NCBI GenBank assembly: GCA_900315455.1
Contig: OMZE01000006.1
Location: 1 to 64,000, forward strand
Reading direction: 5' to 3'
DNA: 64,000 nt
Source of the DNA: an uncultured Prevotellaceae bacterium
GTDB taxonomy: Bacteria; Bacteroidota; Bacteroidia; Bacteroidales; Bacteroidaceae
The notes under the pieces were generated by a model that was given only the letters and a program-made list of their open reading frames with translations, had not been told where the DNA came from and made no database searches. Shown here piece by piece: positions 19,327-28,481 of the stretch (its first letter is position 1; every line of letters starts with the position of its first letter). The position numbers and the translations under genes were made by a program.

Positions 19327-20106
19327 CTATAACAACGAGGCGACGACATCGCCAAGATGCGACAGCGGCAGCATGTTGGGGCCGTCGCTCAGCGCGTGGT
19401 CGGGGTCGGGATGGGTCTCAAAAAAATAGCCGGTGGCACCGAAGGCCTTTGCCGCCAATGCCATCTGCGGCACGAAACGGCGGTCGCCACCCGTCGTGCC
19501 GTTGCTGCCGCCGGGGCGCTGAACGCTATGCGTGCAGTCCATCACCACACAGGGCACGATGTCGAGCATATCGGCGATGTTGCAGAAGTCCACCACGAGG
19601 TTGTTGTATCCATAGATGTTGCCGCGCTCCGTAAGCCACACCTCTGTGGCACCGGCGTCGAGGGCTTTCTCCACGGGGTAGCGCATGTCTCTGCCACTGA
19701 GAAACTGTGCTTTCTTGATGTTTACCACACGACCGGTACGGGCTGCGGCTGCCAGCAGGTCGGTCTGACGACACAGAAACGCGGGTATCTGCAGCACGTC
19801 GGCTACCTCGCTGGCTGGCTTTGCCTGCCAACTCTCATGGATGTCGGTGAGAATCCTGAGACCGTATCTCGATTTCACGTCGGCGAGCATCTGCAAGCCT
19901 TTCTCTAGTCCTGGACCCCGAAACGATGCCACCGAAGTGCGGTTGGCCTTGTCAAACGACGACTTGAAGATGATGTCGATGCCCAGACGGGCATTCAGTG
20001 CCACTATCTCCTCAGCCACCTCTTTCAGCAGCAGTTCCGACTCTATTACACACGGGCCGGCGATTATCACCGGTTTTCCGTTTTTTTTCATTCCTTCTTT
20101 CATCAT
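19327..20106 (-). CDS. kdsA: 3-deoxy-8-phosphooctulonate synthase
   Basis: The 259-aa product begins KPVIIAGPCVIES and contains FKSSFDKANRTS, ILTDIHE, IPAFLCRQTDLL and CTHSVQRPGG, all hallmarks of KdsA. It condenses arabinose-5-phosphate with phosphoenolpyruvate to Kdo-8-phosphate, using the product of the next gene, kdsD. Three ATG codons (20106, 20103, 20091) are possible; the -7 element at 20123-20130 allows any of them. Confidence 0.94.
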   Translation of the reverse strand: MMKEGMKKNGKPVIIAGPCVIESELLLKEVAEEIVALNARLGIDIIFKSSFDKANRTSVASFRGPGLEKGLQMLADVKSRYGLRILTDIHESWQAKPASEVADVLQIPAFLCRQTDLLAAAARTGRVVNIKKAQFLSGRDMRYPVEKALDAGATEVWLTERGNIYGYNNLVVDFCNIADMLDIVPCVVMDCTHSVQRPGGSNGTTGGDRRFVPQMALAAKAFGATGYFFETHPDPDHALSDGPNMLPLSHLGDVVASLL

Positions 20107-20122
20107 TATCTATTCTTTTTTG

Positions 20123-20300
20123 CAAAGGTACGATTAAGCGAGCGGAAATCCAAATTTTATTTGGAATTTCCCGAGCGTGAGTACCTTCGCTGCGAAGCAG
20201 CAAAGTACGATTAAGCGAGCAGAAATCCAAATTTTATTTGGAATTTCCCGAGCGTGAGTACCTTCGGCCGCAGGCCAAAGTTCAATTAAGCGAGCGGAAA
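20123..20300. repeat. About 85-bp intergenic tandem repeat with palindrome and promoter-like end
   Basis: A unit of about 85 bp occurs twice and partly a third time between kdsA and the small gene at 20330. Each unit has GATTAAGCGAGCRGAAATCC, a palindromic core (GAAATCCAAATTT / ATTTGGAATTTC) and CCCGAGCGTGAGTACCTTCG. On the minus strand the unit nearest kdsA ends in TACCTTTG (20123-20130), the likely kdsA -7 element. A related TACTTTG lies at the end of the next unit. Short frames running through the units are coincidental. Confidence 0.8.
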
Positions 20301-20329
20301 TCCGATACTCAATCTTCAATCATACAAAG

Positions 20330-20542
20330 TCAAGACTCAATCTTCTCAACAATGAGTTCAACAGAGTCGTCTTCAAGAGAATTGAACTTGTCATAATGAA
20401 TATGCGTGCCAGGCTCTTCATTTGCCATTGCCACAAACTGCTTGGCCAACGACAACAGTCCTTCTCTGTTTGCTGACAGTGTCACCGTATGACCATCATA
20501 ACCAACGCTGATGGTGAATCCATCTATCCATTCTATGTCCAT
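20330..20542 (-). CDS. Small protein resembling the Imm32 immunity family
   Basis: The 70-aa product starts MDIEWIDGFTISV and has the pattern VTLSANREGLLSLAKQFVAMAN, then HIHYDKFNSLEDDSVELIVEK. In my recollection this matches the Imm32 family of polymorphic-toxin immunity proteins: a small beta-alpha fold with a conserved NREGLLSLA helix. The upstream extension to 20653 has different composition and is rejected. No toxin gene is adjacent, so it would be an orphan immunity gene. The assignment is from pattern memory only. Confidence 0.55.
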   Translation of the reverse strand: MDIEWIDGFTISVGYDGHTVTLSANREGLLSLAKQFVAMANEEPGTHIHYDKFNSLEDDSVELIVEKIES

Positions 20543-20748
20543 GAACAATTCCTCTTTTATTGAAAGTAAACATATTGTCACCACTTCAATACAGCCTTTT
20601 GTGGATTTTAATCTCACATCTCTGTTCAAGCAGAAGAGAAAAAATAATACCATTATGCCATGGCCTTAACTGAAAAGGTTTTGTATGCAAAAATAGAGAA
20701 GTTCTATGGAAAAACAAAATCTGATACAGAGATTTCCATTCTTTTTCT

Positions 20749-20756
20749 TACCTTTG
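20749..20756 (+). promoter_or_regulatory. -7 element of the aspartyl protease gene
   Basis: TACCTTTG matches TAnnTTTG and lies 78 nt before the start codon at 20835. The expected -33 position has only TTTC-like sequence. Confidence 0.5.
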
Positions 20757-20834
20757 CAAGTATAGTGCAAATCTAGAGCAGAACCACCATGCTATATTGG
20801 TTGATTCCGAGATGCAGCCTGTTAATGCAATAAG

Positions 20835-21992
20835 ATGAAGGCAAACAAGATAATATGTTGCTTGATGCTGGCGTTGGGCATGGTGCTGCCTGCCAGTGCT
20901 CAGTATTTCTCCAAGATGCGTATCATGGAGAAGGATTTTTGCGACACCATCCCCATTGAGTTCCGTGGCGGCAGAATCATCATCCCTGTGGAGATAGAGG
21001 GGCGCACCCATCAGTTTGTTTTCGACACTGGCTGTAGCGTGGGTCTGGTGTTTACCGACCGTGCTGTCACACTGAAAAAGAAGTTTGGTATCTCTCTCAT
21101 AAACGATGCCGCCAATCATGTGCGTCTTAGGGATGTGAAACGCATCCCCGAGATGCATATCGGGCATGTCACCGTCAGAAACTACCGGGTCACCCTTACT
21201 CCCGAACAAAGTATGGTCAACACTGAATACGACTGTCGGCAGATTGTTGGTTGCATCGGCAGTGACCTTATCTCCAAACATCGCGCCGTGAAAATTGACA
21301 CCGAAAAAGGTATAATGGTCATTACCGACCGGCATGGTGTCTTTGACCATGAAGAGGGTTTCCGTATCCCGTTCAAAGATATACGTGTGCCGTATCTGCA
21401 AGTGTCAACTCGTGCTGACAAAAAGCGATGGTGTATGTTCGACACAGGTTCTCCTAATTTTCTCGACGTGCGTAGCAAAGACATCACCGATGCCAACACC
21501 CTCGACACTGCCGTAGGGAGCATCACTGCAGGCATCTACGGCAAGACCGATGAAGAGCGTGTGATGATGCTTTGTCTTGACAGTCTTTGTATCGGCGGTT
21601 GCGTGTTTCGTCAGGTGACAACCAACCTACAGTCGGCCAATGATTTAGTCCTGGGCAGTGCTGTCTTGAAATACGGTTCGATGGTCATCGACTACAACAC
21701 GCACCAGATGATATTCAGCCCATATCATTATGACAATGGCGTGATGGTGGCAAACACGTTCAGGGATTTTGTGATGATGCTCCGCGAGGATGATAATCTT
21801 TATGTCACTCTTGTGTGGAGCAAGAGCCATCCGTATGCTTTGGGGTTACGTTTGGGCGACCGCCTGACCCGTATCGACGGCATCGATGTCAGTGGCAACC
21901 CCTGTGCCTACATGAACCTCGCCTCCGGCAATCACATCCTCACATTTACCAGTGCTCAAGGAGAGGTAAAAGAGATACCGATAGAAAAGTAA
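20835..21992 (+). CDS. Exported retropepsin-like aspartyl protease with PDZ domain
   Basis: The 385-aa product has a signal peptide (MKANKIICCLMLALGMVLPASAQ) and two retropepsin-type half-sites: FVFDTGCSVGLVF near residue 65 and CMFDTGSPNFLDV near residue 200. A C-terminal PDZ-like domain follows (YALGLRLGDRLTRIDGIDVSG). This single-chain, two-DTG plus PDZ architecture is common in Bacteroidetes periplasmic proteins. It is probably a periplasmic peptidase, substrate unknown. Confidence 0.85.
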   Translation: MKANKIICCLMLALGMVLPASAQYFSKMRIMEKDFCDTIPIEFRGGRIIIPVEIEGRTHQFVFDTGCSVGLVFTDRAVTLKKKFGISLINDAANHVRLRDVKRIPEMHIGHVTVRNYRVTLTPEQSMVNTEYDCRQIVGCIGSDLISKHRAVKIDTEKGIMVITDRHGVFDHEEGFRIPFKDIRVPYLQVSTRADKKRWCMFDTGSPNFLDVRSKDITDANTLDTAVGSITAGIYGKTDEERVMMLCLDSLCIGGCVFRQVTTNLQSANDLVLGSAVLKYGSMVIDYNTHQMIFSPYHYDNGVMVANTFRDFVMMLREDDNLYVTLVWSKSHPYALGLRLGDRLTRIDGIDVSGNPCAYMNLASGNHILTFTSAQGEVKEIPIEK

Positions 21993-22098
21993 ATACCATT
22001 GTAAAGCATAGATAACAGTCCAAACCTCAATTGTCGTGCAAGTCGAATGCAGACGAAAGTTTACTTTCAGTATGCTGAGGCACCGCCGACAATAAACC

Positions 22099-23361
22099 TC
22101 AAACCTCAAACCCCAAAATCTCCCTCACGGCATCCAGCAGGGCATTGGGCTGGTTGGTATTGATACGCACCGATGCCTTGCATCCGGCTCGTTCTCCCGC
22201 TTCCACGTCGCGCTGACTGTCGCCAATCATATACGACTCCGCCAGATTGATGTTCCACTCTTTCGCGGCTTGCAGGAGCATGCCGGGAGCAGGTTTCCTG
22301 CAGTCACATTTCACTTTATATTCTTTGCGCTCCTCGGGATAGCCGCCATCGGGATGATGCGGACAGAAGTAGATGGCGTTGACATAGGCATGCTCATGGC
22401 CCAGCATGGTTTCCATGGTGGCGTGGATATCATCCAGTTCTTCCAGAGAGCAGAGGTTACGGGCTATGACGGGTTGGTTGGTCACAACAATCGCGAGGAA
22501 GTCGCTGCCGTTGATGAGGCGGATAGCCTCGCCAGCGCCTTCGATGAGCCGCAGTTGGTCGGCCCGATGCAACAGGCCTATCTCCTCGGTGATGGTGCCG
22601 TCGCGGTCGAGGAAAATGGCAGGACGGAGATTCTGGCGGTTTCGCCTTGCCACGGTGCCGTTTTCTACGTCGGCACATACGGCGTGATACCTGTCGGGGG
22701 TGCCCATGTCTTTGATGTACTCGAAAGAAACATATCCATATAGCCGCATCCCTTTTTCCAGACAACGGGGCAGCACGTCTTTTTCTATGTGGCTCTTTCT
22801 GCCCTTTTCTATCTCTTCGAGAATCCGTGGCGAAAAAATAAACAGCGAGGCATTCACCATGTTGTGGCTGATAAGCCCTTCTGCGTGTGGCTTGAGGAGA
22901 AAGCGCCTCACTCTTCCCTCTGCATCGATATCTACGAGGTCGGAGTCGTAGGGATGGTCGTTGGGATGGACGAAGAGCGTGGCATCAGCATGGTGATGGT
23001 TATGGAAATCGAGCATGGCGTGCATGTCGATGTCGACAATGGTGTCACCATAAAGCACGAAAAAATCGTCTTGAAGCAAGTCTTTTAACATCCCCAGTGC
23101 ACCCGCAGTGCCCATAGGGTGCTCTTCCCTGAAATAGGTGATGTGTGCCCCCCAGCGTTTGCCGTCACCGAAATAGGCCTCTATCTGGTCGCCCAGATAT
23201 CCCGTAATGAAGATGAAGTCGGAGAGCCCGTGCCGAAGGCAAAGTTCCAGTTCGTGTTCGATGATGGGTTTTCCAGCCACCGGAATCATACCTTTGGGTA
23301 TCTCGTTGTTGACGGAGGCGATGCGTGTGCCCTGACCTCCTGCTATGATGACCGTCTTCAT
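22099..23361 (-). CDS. Fused heptose-1-phosphate guanylyltransferase and heptose bisphosphate phosphatase (HddC-GmhB)
   Basis: The 420-aa protein is a two-enzyme fusion. Residues 1-230 are a nucleotidyltransferase (IIAGGQGTRIASVNNEIPKG, and the metal site YGDTIVDID). Residues about 245-420 are a GmhB-type HAD phosphatase (AIFLDRDGTITEE, the zinc loop CPHHPDGG...CDCRKP, and YMIGDSQRDVEAG). The phosphatase removes the 7-phosphate of heptose-1,7-bisphosphate, and the transferase activates heptose-1-phosphate to NDP-heptose, most likely GDP-D-glycero-alpha-D-manno-heptose. Its start overlaps the gmhA stop, and gmhA and hddA precede it, so all four pathway steps lie in one operon. Confidence 0.9.
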   Translation of the reverse strand: MKTVIIAGGQGTRIASVNNEIPKGMIPVAGKPIIEHELELCLRHGLSDFIFITGYLGDQIEAYFGDGKRWGAHITYFREEHPMGTAGALGMLKDLLQDDFFVLYGDTIVDIDMHAMLDFHNHHHADATLFVHPNDHPYDSDLVDIDAEGRVRRFLLKPHAEGLISHNMVNASLFIFSPRILEEIEKGRKSHIEKDVLPRCLEKGMRLYGYVSFEYIKDMGTPDRYHAVCADVENGTVARRNRQNLRPAIFLDRDGTITEEIGLLHRADQLRLIEGAGEAIRLINGSDFLAIVVTNQPVIARNLCSLEELDDIHATMETMLGHEHAYVNAIYFCPHHPDGGYPEERKEYKVKCDCRKPAPGMLLQAAKEWNINLAESYMIGDSQRDVEAGERAGCKASVRINTNQPNALLDAVREILGFEV

Positions 23362-23954
23362 GGTTCGTTACTCTTTTTGCCGAAAAGATTCTCTTCCACG
23401 ATGCAGCAGATGATGTGCCCAATGAGGGTCTGGCATTCCTGTATGCGTGGGGTGGAGCGGCTGGGAATCTTTACTACATAGTCCCATGTGTCCATGTCGC
23501 AGGGTTGGCTTCCTACAAGTGCCACCGTGGTGACGCCGCGTTGGCGGCAGATATCGATCGAGGTTACCAAATTGCGTGAATTCCCCGAGGTGGAGATGCC
23601 GATGAACACGTCGCCTTTCACCGCATTGGCTTGCAATTGGCGTGAGAACACCATCTCATAGCCGTAGTCGTTGCCGATGGCGGTGATGATGGAGGTATCG
23701 GTAGTGAGGGCGATGGAAGGAATGGCAGGACGGTCGAAGAAAAATTTGCTTACCATCTCACCTGCCATGTGCTGTGCATCGGCGGCACTGCCGCCATTTC
23801 CCGCCCATATCACTTTGTTGCCTCTCTGATAGGCTTCGGTGCATACGAGGGCTATCTGGCTGATGGTCTCTATGGCTTTGGGGTCGTGGAGGAGTGCTTC
23901 TTTCACCCTGACCGACTCGCTGATATGTTGTCGTGTGACAGATATGATATCCAT
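23358..23954 (-). CDS. gmhA: Sedoheptulose-7-phosphate isomerase
   Basis: The 198-aa protein has the SIS-domain features of GmhA: VIWAGNGGSAADAQHMAGEM and IGISTSGNSRNLV. It converts sedoheptulose-7-phosphate to D-glycero-D-manno-heptose-7-phosphate. The ATG at 23954 (MDIISVTRQH) matches the family start; residues encoded upstream overlap hddA and are not conserved-looking. It overlaps the next gene by 4 nt. Confidence 0.92.
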   Translation of the reverse strand: MDIISVTRQHISESVRVKEALLHDPKAIETISQIALVCTEAYQRGNKVIWAGNGGSAADAQHMAGEMVSKFFFDRPAIPSIALTTDTSIITAIGNDYGYEMVFSRQLQANAVKGDVFIGISTSGNSRNLVTSIDICRQRGVTTVALVGSQPCDMDTWDYVVKIPSRSTPRIQECQTLIGHIICCIVEENLFGKKSNEP

Positions 23955-23958
23955 TTCG

Positions 23959-25008
23959 TTACATTTTGTTGACTTTGTCGGTGGGATAGATTTTCCAACT
24001 TTGTGCACCGCCTTCGCTGAAGTTGAAGTGCATGATATGACCGTCGAGGGCTGTCAATGCATCGGCCACGGCTTGTTTGCGTGTGGGGTCGACAAAGAAA
24101 AAGATGAACCCTCCACCACCGGCGCCCGAGATCTTGCCGGCTTGCGCACCGGCTTCCATGGCCACGTCGATGGTTTTCCTGATGGCATTGCTCGTGATGC
24201 CCGAAGCCATCTTTTGCTTGTTCTTCCACTGCTCTTGCAAAATGTCTGCCATGGTGCCGATGTCGCCCTTGAGCAATGCCACTTTGGTGTCGATGGCACT
24301 CTGCTTGATGAGATGCATGGCTTCGATGGCCTCTTGGTTGCCTTCTCGGGTATTGCGTTGTTGCTCGGAGATGATTTCTGCCGACAAGCGTGAGCGTCCT
24401 GTGTAATAGAGCAGCATCGATGCTTCCAGTTCGTCTTTTATCCATCGTTTGATTTTCAATGGATTGACGATAGTCAGGTCATTGGCATGAAACTCGATGA
24501 AATTGAACCCGCCGAAGGCGGCAGCAAACTGGTCTTGTCTTCCTCCGTCAAAAGCCAGGTCATGACGCTCGATGACGAAAGCCGTTTTTGCCAACTCGTA
24601 ATCGCCAAGAGGCAGGTTGTGCCACTCGGCGAATGCTTTGAGGATGCAGACTACCATGGTAGACGAGGTTCCCAATCCCGAACCTATGGGAGCATCGTTG
24701 TGCGTGGTGATACGCATGGAGAGCGGAGGCAGGTCGAAATCGCTCACCACTCTGTTGTACACGCCTTTGATGAGCGAAGCCTTGCCGTCGATGTCAAGAC
24801 GGCGTTGGCTCTTCAAGGTCTCATGCACTCCCGAGTCCCAGGAGTGTATCTCTATCATGCCGTTGTCGGTCTCTTCGATGGTACAATAGGCATAGAGGTT
24901 GATGGTGGCATTGAGTACCAGACCGCCGTAGAGGTCACAGTAGGGCGACACGTCGGTGCCGCCACCTGCCAACCCCAAACGCAGTGGGGCTTTACTTCTG
25001 ATAGTCAT
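23959..25008 (-). CDS. hddA: D-glycero-alpha-D-manno-heptose-7-phosphate kinase
   Basis: The 349-aa GHMP kinase starts MTIRSKAPLRLGLAGGGTDV, the signature of HddA and related sugar kinases. It has the ATP-binding loop PIGSGLGTSSTMVV and the C-terminal GAGGGGFIFFF motif. It phosphorylates heptose-7-phosphate at C1, giving the alpha-1,7-bisphosphate that channels to GDP-heptose rather than ADP-heptose. It is the first gene of the three-gene heptose operon. Confidence 0.9.
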   Translation of the reverse strand: MTIRSKAPLRLGLAGGGTDVSPYCDLYGGLVLNATINLYAYCTIEETDNGMIEIHSWDSGVHETLKSQRRLDIDGKASLIKGVYNRVVSDFDLPPLSMRITTHNDAPIGSGLGTSSTMVVCILKAFAEWHNLPLGDYELAKTAFVIERHDLAFDGGRQDQFAAAFGGFNFIEFHANDLTIVNPLKIKRWIKDELEASMLLYYTGRSRLSAEIISEQQRNTREGNQEAIEAMHLIKQSAIDTKVALLKGDIGTMADILQEQWKNKQKMASGITSNAIRKTIDVAMEAGAQAGKISGAGGGGFIFFFVDPTRKQAVADALTALDGHIMHFNFSEGGAQSWKIYPTDKVNKM

Positions 25009-25122
25009 GTTTGTTTATGTTTTGTTTTTGTCGAGAAGTGTTTTTTAAAGATGTGATGAGGCAAGAGCAGAAGATAACGTATTTTCTGTATGCCGGGCAG
25101 GGGGCACTTTGCCGCGAGGCAG

Positions 25123-26244
25123 TCAATCATCAATGAATGTCTGTAGTCTGTGTATGATGTCCTGCCAGTCGTATTCGACGAGTTGTTCTTGCTTCACTTT
25201 CGGGCGCTCTTCGAGAGTGCGCAGGATGGCTTTTTGCCAGTTGGCCACCTCGTAGCCTTCCACCGTGGTGGCTCCGTCTTTACCTTTGGCTACTTCTATC
25301 ATCGCGGTGTTGTGCGCGGTGACGACAGGACAGCCACAGCGTAGTGCTTCGAGTTGGGGCATGCCAAAACCTTCTGTTAAGGCAGCGGAGACGAAACTGT
25401 CGGCGGTATTGTATAGTTCGAGCAACTCGCGGTTGGAGAGATAGCCGCAGAAAATCACTGCTTCTTGGGGGAAGTCGGGTGCCTCGACCACTGTCCGCAG
25501 GTCGGAGTTGCGCCATCCTTTGCCGCCTACGACAACCAGTTGTATTTGGTGCTTGCGGTAGAGTTCGGGGATGACGCTGAGTAGGAAGGCGAGGTTCTTG
25601 CGGGGTTCCAATGACCCTACGAAGAGCAGGAAGCGGCCTTTGATGCCGTGCTTTTTGCGGATGGCGGCTTTCTGTTCCTCGTTGAGGTGCAGTTCGTAAT
25701 ACATCCTGCGGTCGGCAGCGTTGCCCACAAACAGTTCCTTGCACCGCCGTTTGGGGAAGTACTCGTCTACCTTGTCGCGGGTGTAATAGGAGTTGGCCCA
25801 CAATTTGTCGGCTTTCTTTATGGCTCGGGCAAAGAAGTAGCGTGTCGCCAGGCGGTTGGTCCACGACATGGTGTCGCGCATCTCGATGTGCACCACGTCG
25901 TGCACGGTCACCATGGTGCGGGTGCGGTGGGGGAGGCCAAAGGGCAGATGAGGTACGGGTGCATAATAAAGGTCGGCCTTCAGTTTGCGGCAGAGCCAGG
26001 GCATCAGAAACTGGATGTTCACAATGTTGGGCAACCATTGCGGACAATAACGTGAATAGTCGTGCAGTTTGAGGTTGGGTAGCGTCTCGCCTATCTCCAC
26101 CTTCGGGTCGAGCCCCGAGGGGAGTATCACGTGGAAAGTGTCTGCAGGCCGCTGCCGTGCCCATTCTGTCAGGGCGCAGCACATGAAGGTGGTGATTCCG
26201 GCGGCATTTTTCGACCATACCCGGCCGTCGATGACGATGTTCAT
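25123..26244 (-). CDS. GT4-family glycosyltransferase
   Basis: The 373-aa protein is a GT-B fold glycosyltransferase. The C-terminal half has FLLFVGSLEPRKNLAFLL, then SAALTEGFGMPQLEALRCG, the conserved E-x7-E nucleotide-sugar binding motif of group 1 enzymes. The N-terminal acceptor domain begins MNIVIDGRVW. It likely adds one sugar to the lipid-linked repeat unit; donor unknown, although the neighbouring heptose genes make a heptosyl transfer possible. Confidence 0.85.
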   Translation of the reverse strand: MNIVIDGRVWSKNAAGITTFMCCALTEWARQRPADTFHVILPSGLDPKVEIGETLPNLKLHDYSRYCPQWLPNIVNIQFLMPWLCRKLKADLYYAPVPHLPFGLPHRTRTMVTVHDVVHIEMRDTMSWTNRLATRYFFARAIKKADKLWANSYYTRDKVDEYFPKRRCKELFVGNAADRRMYYELHLNEEQKAAIRKKHGIKGRFLLFVGSLEPRKNLAFLLSVIPELYRKHQIQLVVVGGKGWRNSDLRTVVEAPDFPQEAVIFCGYLSNRELLELYNTADSFVSAALTEGFGMPQLEALRCGCPVVTAHNTAMIEVAKGKDGATTVEGYEVANWQKAILRTLEERPKVKQEQLVEYDWQDIIHRLQTFIDD

Positions 26245-26248
26245 GCTG

Positions 26249-27157
26249 TCAGGTGTTTGTTCTTACGAAGAGTTGTTTCATCATCGTCCACTTGTCTGTC
26301 AGCGACACATGGGGGTTGAACCACAGTGTTTGCCTGAGCAGTGGGTGGACGATACGGTAGAGATAGTATTTCCAGCGCGGACTCGACAGTTTGAAGTAGA
26401 TATACTGGCTCTTCTGCTGGCGAAGGCAGTCGCGCAGGAATTGCGATTGCTTGCCCGTTTTGCCACCCTCGCCCTCCAGGTGCACGATGCGCGGACCGCG
26501 GAGCAGGATGTTGTCGTAGCCAGCCTTATGGAACCGAAGTTCCATCTCCGTCTCCTCGCTGTACATGAAGAAGGCGGGGTGGAAGGCACCGCAGCGGTCG
26601 AGCACGTCGCGGCCTACGAAGAGGTCGGCTCCAGTCACATAGTCTACCTTCATCCAGGTGTCGGGGAGGACGGTGGGGTGGGGGTGATAGCAGTGCAGCG
26701 CCTTCTTAAGGGGGGTGATGAGTAAGTGGTTGATGTCATCGCGCATTTTCGGGAATGGTCCGTAGGAATGGATGGGGGTTCCCTGGCGGTCTTCGAGTAC
26801 GCAGCCCAGTGCTCCCAAGCGCCCGTCATACTGGCACGCGAAGTCGTAGAGCATCTTGATGGCGTTGTTGCGGAGCAGGGTGTCGGAGTTGAGGAAGAAG
26901 ATATACCGCCCACGGGCATGTTTCAGACCGTAGTTGTTGCCCTTGCCGAACCCCAGGTTCTCCCCTGTGGGCAGGAAGGTGATGCGGTGGTCGGTGGAGA
27001 GTGCTTCTGCCGACCCGTCGGTGCTGCCGTTGTCTACCACGATTACCTCGTAGTCCACATCATGGGTCTGTGCCTCGATGCTGTCGAGACAAGGCTGCAA
27101 CACGTGCAGCGTATTGTAGTTGACGATGATGACGGAGACGTTGGGAACGGGAGTCAT
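26249..27157 (-). CDS. GT2-family glycosyltransferase
   Basis: The 302-aa protein has a GT-A fold: VSVIIVNYNTLHVLQPCLDSI, then VIVVDNGSTDGS and FLNSDT (the DxD-type metal site). The pattern resembles rhamnosyltransferases of the WbbL type, consistent with rmlA in this region, but the donor is not proven. Its start overlaps the end of the WecA-like gene by 4 nt, and the next gene follows 4 nt after its stop. Confidence 0.85.
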   Translation of the reverse strand: MTPVPNVSVIIVNYNTLHVLQPCLDSIEAQTHDVDYEVIVVDNGSTDGSAEALSTDHRITFLPTGENLGFGKGNNYGLKHARGRYIFFLNSDTLLRNNAIKMLYDFACQYDGRLGALGCVLEDRQGTPIHSYGPFPKMRDDINHLLITPLKKALHCYHPHPTVLPDTWMKVDYVTGADLFVGRDVLDRCGAFHPAFFMYSEETEMELRFHKAGYDNILLRGPRIVHLEGEGGKTGKQSQFLRDCLRQQKSQYIYFKLSSPRWKYYLYRIVHPLLRQTLWFNPHVSLTDKWTMMKQLFVRTNT

Positions 27158-28266
27158 AGTTCAAAAACAGGGTTGCCGTGACGGCGGATGCCATAGTTTA
27201 CCACATAGTTGAAAATCACGAACAGCACCACGTCGATGGTCAGGGTGGCAGTGAGGTTGAGTTTCAGCCCAAACGTGAAGAGGATGTTGATGGCGGCAAA
27301 GAGCAGTGCCACGGCGAGGATGATGATAAGCGACTGGTGCTGGCTCATGCCCGAGCGCATGAGTTTGTGATGGATGTGGTTCTTGTCGGCTTGGAAGAGC
27401 GGACGGCGGTGGTAGGTGCGCATGAGCACCACCCTCACCACATCAAACATCGGCACGATGAGCATGGTGATGGAGAGGATAAGCCCGTCTTTGTGGTAAC
27501 TCATCACCATGGGATTGTTCATGGCAAACTTCACGAAGAGGAAGCCGAGGATGAAACCCAGGGTGAGGCTGCCGGAGTCGCCCATGAAGATTTTGCGGTT
27601 CTTCGACGGGTCGCCCAACACGTTGAAGTAGAGGTAGGGAATGAGCACGCCCATCAGTCCGGAGATGAGGATGGAGTAGGTGAAGAGGTTCTCGCGCATG
27701 AAACAGGCGAGGAAACCGCCAAGGGCAAGGAACGACAGACCACCTGCCAGACCGTCGATGCCGTCGATGAGGTTGATGGCGTTGTCGATGAATACGATGA
27801 GAAACACGGTGATGCAGGCCCCGGGCCAGAACGCTATCTCGTGGATGCCGAGGAAACCATAGAGGTCGTTGATGTAGAGCCCGGAGGCGGGAAGCAACGA
27901 GGCAGCGATAATCTGTACCACGAACTTTGTCTTCGCCCCAAGGCCGATGAGGTCGTCGATGATGCCGATACCGTAGATTAATATCAGGCTGATGAAAAAG
28001 GTGCAGGTCCAGAGGCTGATGGTTACATGTTCTTGACCGGTGACATTGTCCATCACGAGGATGGCCAGCAGGAAGGCGAGGAGCATGCTGGGCATGAAAC
28101 TGATGCCGCCCAGGCGGGGAATGGCGTTCTTGTGCAACTTCCGCGCGTTGGGGATATCATAGATGTTCTTGCGCTTGCAGAAATTCATAATCTGGGGAAT
28201 CATGATAAATCCGCAGGCAGCACTTGCTATCAGGGCTATGATGATGATAAGTATATGGTAGGTCAT
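27154..28266 (-). CDS. WecA/MraY-like undecaprenyl-phosphate sugar-1-phosphate transferase
   Basis: The 370-aa protein has about ten membrane helices. Its conserved cytoplasmic loops include GLIDDLIGLG (equivalent to the catalytic DD pair), FIDNAINLIDGIDGLAGG, FMGDSGSLTLG and the basic loop HIHHKLMRSG. It transfers a HexNAc-1-phosphate to undecaprenyl phosphate, starting O-antigen or similar repeat synthesis. The ATG at 28266 is used; the longer frame begins at a TTG. Confidence 0.9.
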   Translation of the reverse strand: MTYHILIIIIALIASAACGFIMIPQIMNFCKRKNIYDIPNARKLHKNAIPRLGGISFMPSMLLAFLLAILVMDNVTGQEHVTISLWTCTFFISLILIYGIGIIDDLIGLGAKTKFVVQIIAASLLPASGLYINDLYGFLGIHEIAFWPGACITVFLIVFIDNAINLIDGIDGLAGGLSFLALGGFLACFMRENLFTYSILISGLMGVLIPYLYFNVLGDPSKNRKIFMGDSGSLTLGFILGFLFVKFAMNNPMVMSYHKDGLILSITMLIVPMFDVVRVVLMRTYHRRPLFQADKNHIHHKLMRSGMSQHQSLIIILAVALLFAAINILFTFGLKLNLTATLTIDVVLFVIFNYVVNYGIRRHGNPVFEL

Positions 28267-28449
28267 TCCAATCAAATATCTGTAGTGTGTTTTCGAGTAT
28301 CGAGGGCGGCGCTTGCCATCAGGCAGAACTGTCCTCCTTTTATATTTATAACTGAATTATTCATGCATTATTGTTTGAAGCAGAAAATAATGTTTCGCGC
28401 TCTTTGCGTCTTTTTCGGGGGATTTGATATCGGAATCAAAAAAAATGGC

Positions 28450-28457
28450 TAATTTTG
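28450..28457 (+). promoter_or_regulatory. -7 element of the plus-strand glycosyltransferase gene
   Basis: TAATTTTG fits TAnnTTTG. TTTG at 28423-28426 is a possible -33 element, at a slightly long 23-nt spacing. Transcription would start near 28464, which supports the start codon at 28482 over 28455. Confidence 0.5.
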
Positions 28458-28481
28458 CATGTAAACCAACGACAATGTCCG

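Noticed and set aside
20012-20319. Two short minus-strand frames containing EGTHAREIPNKIWISARLI twice
   Set aside because: They are translations of the intergenic repeat unit and have no other support.
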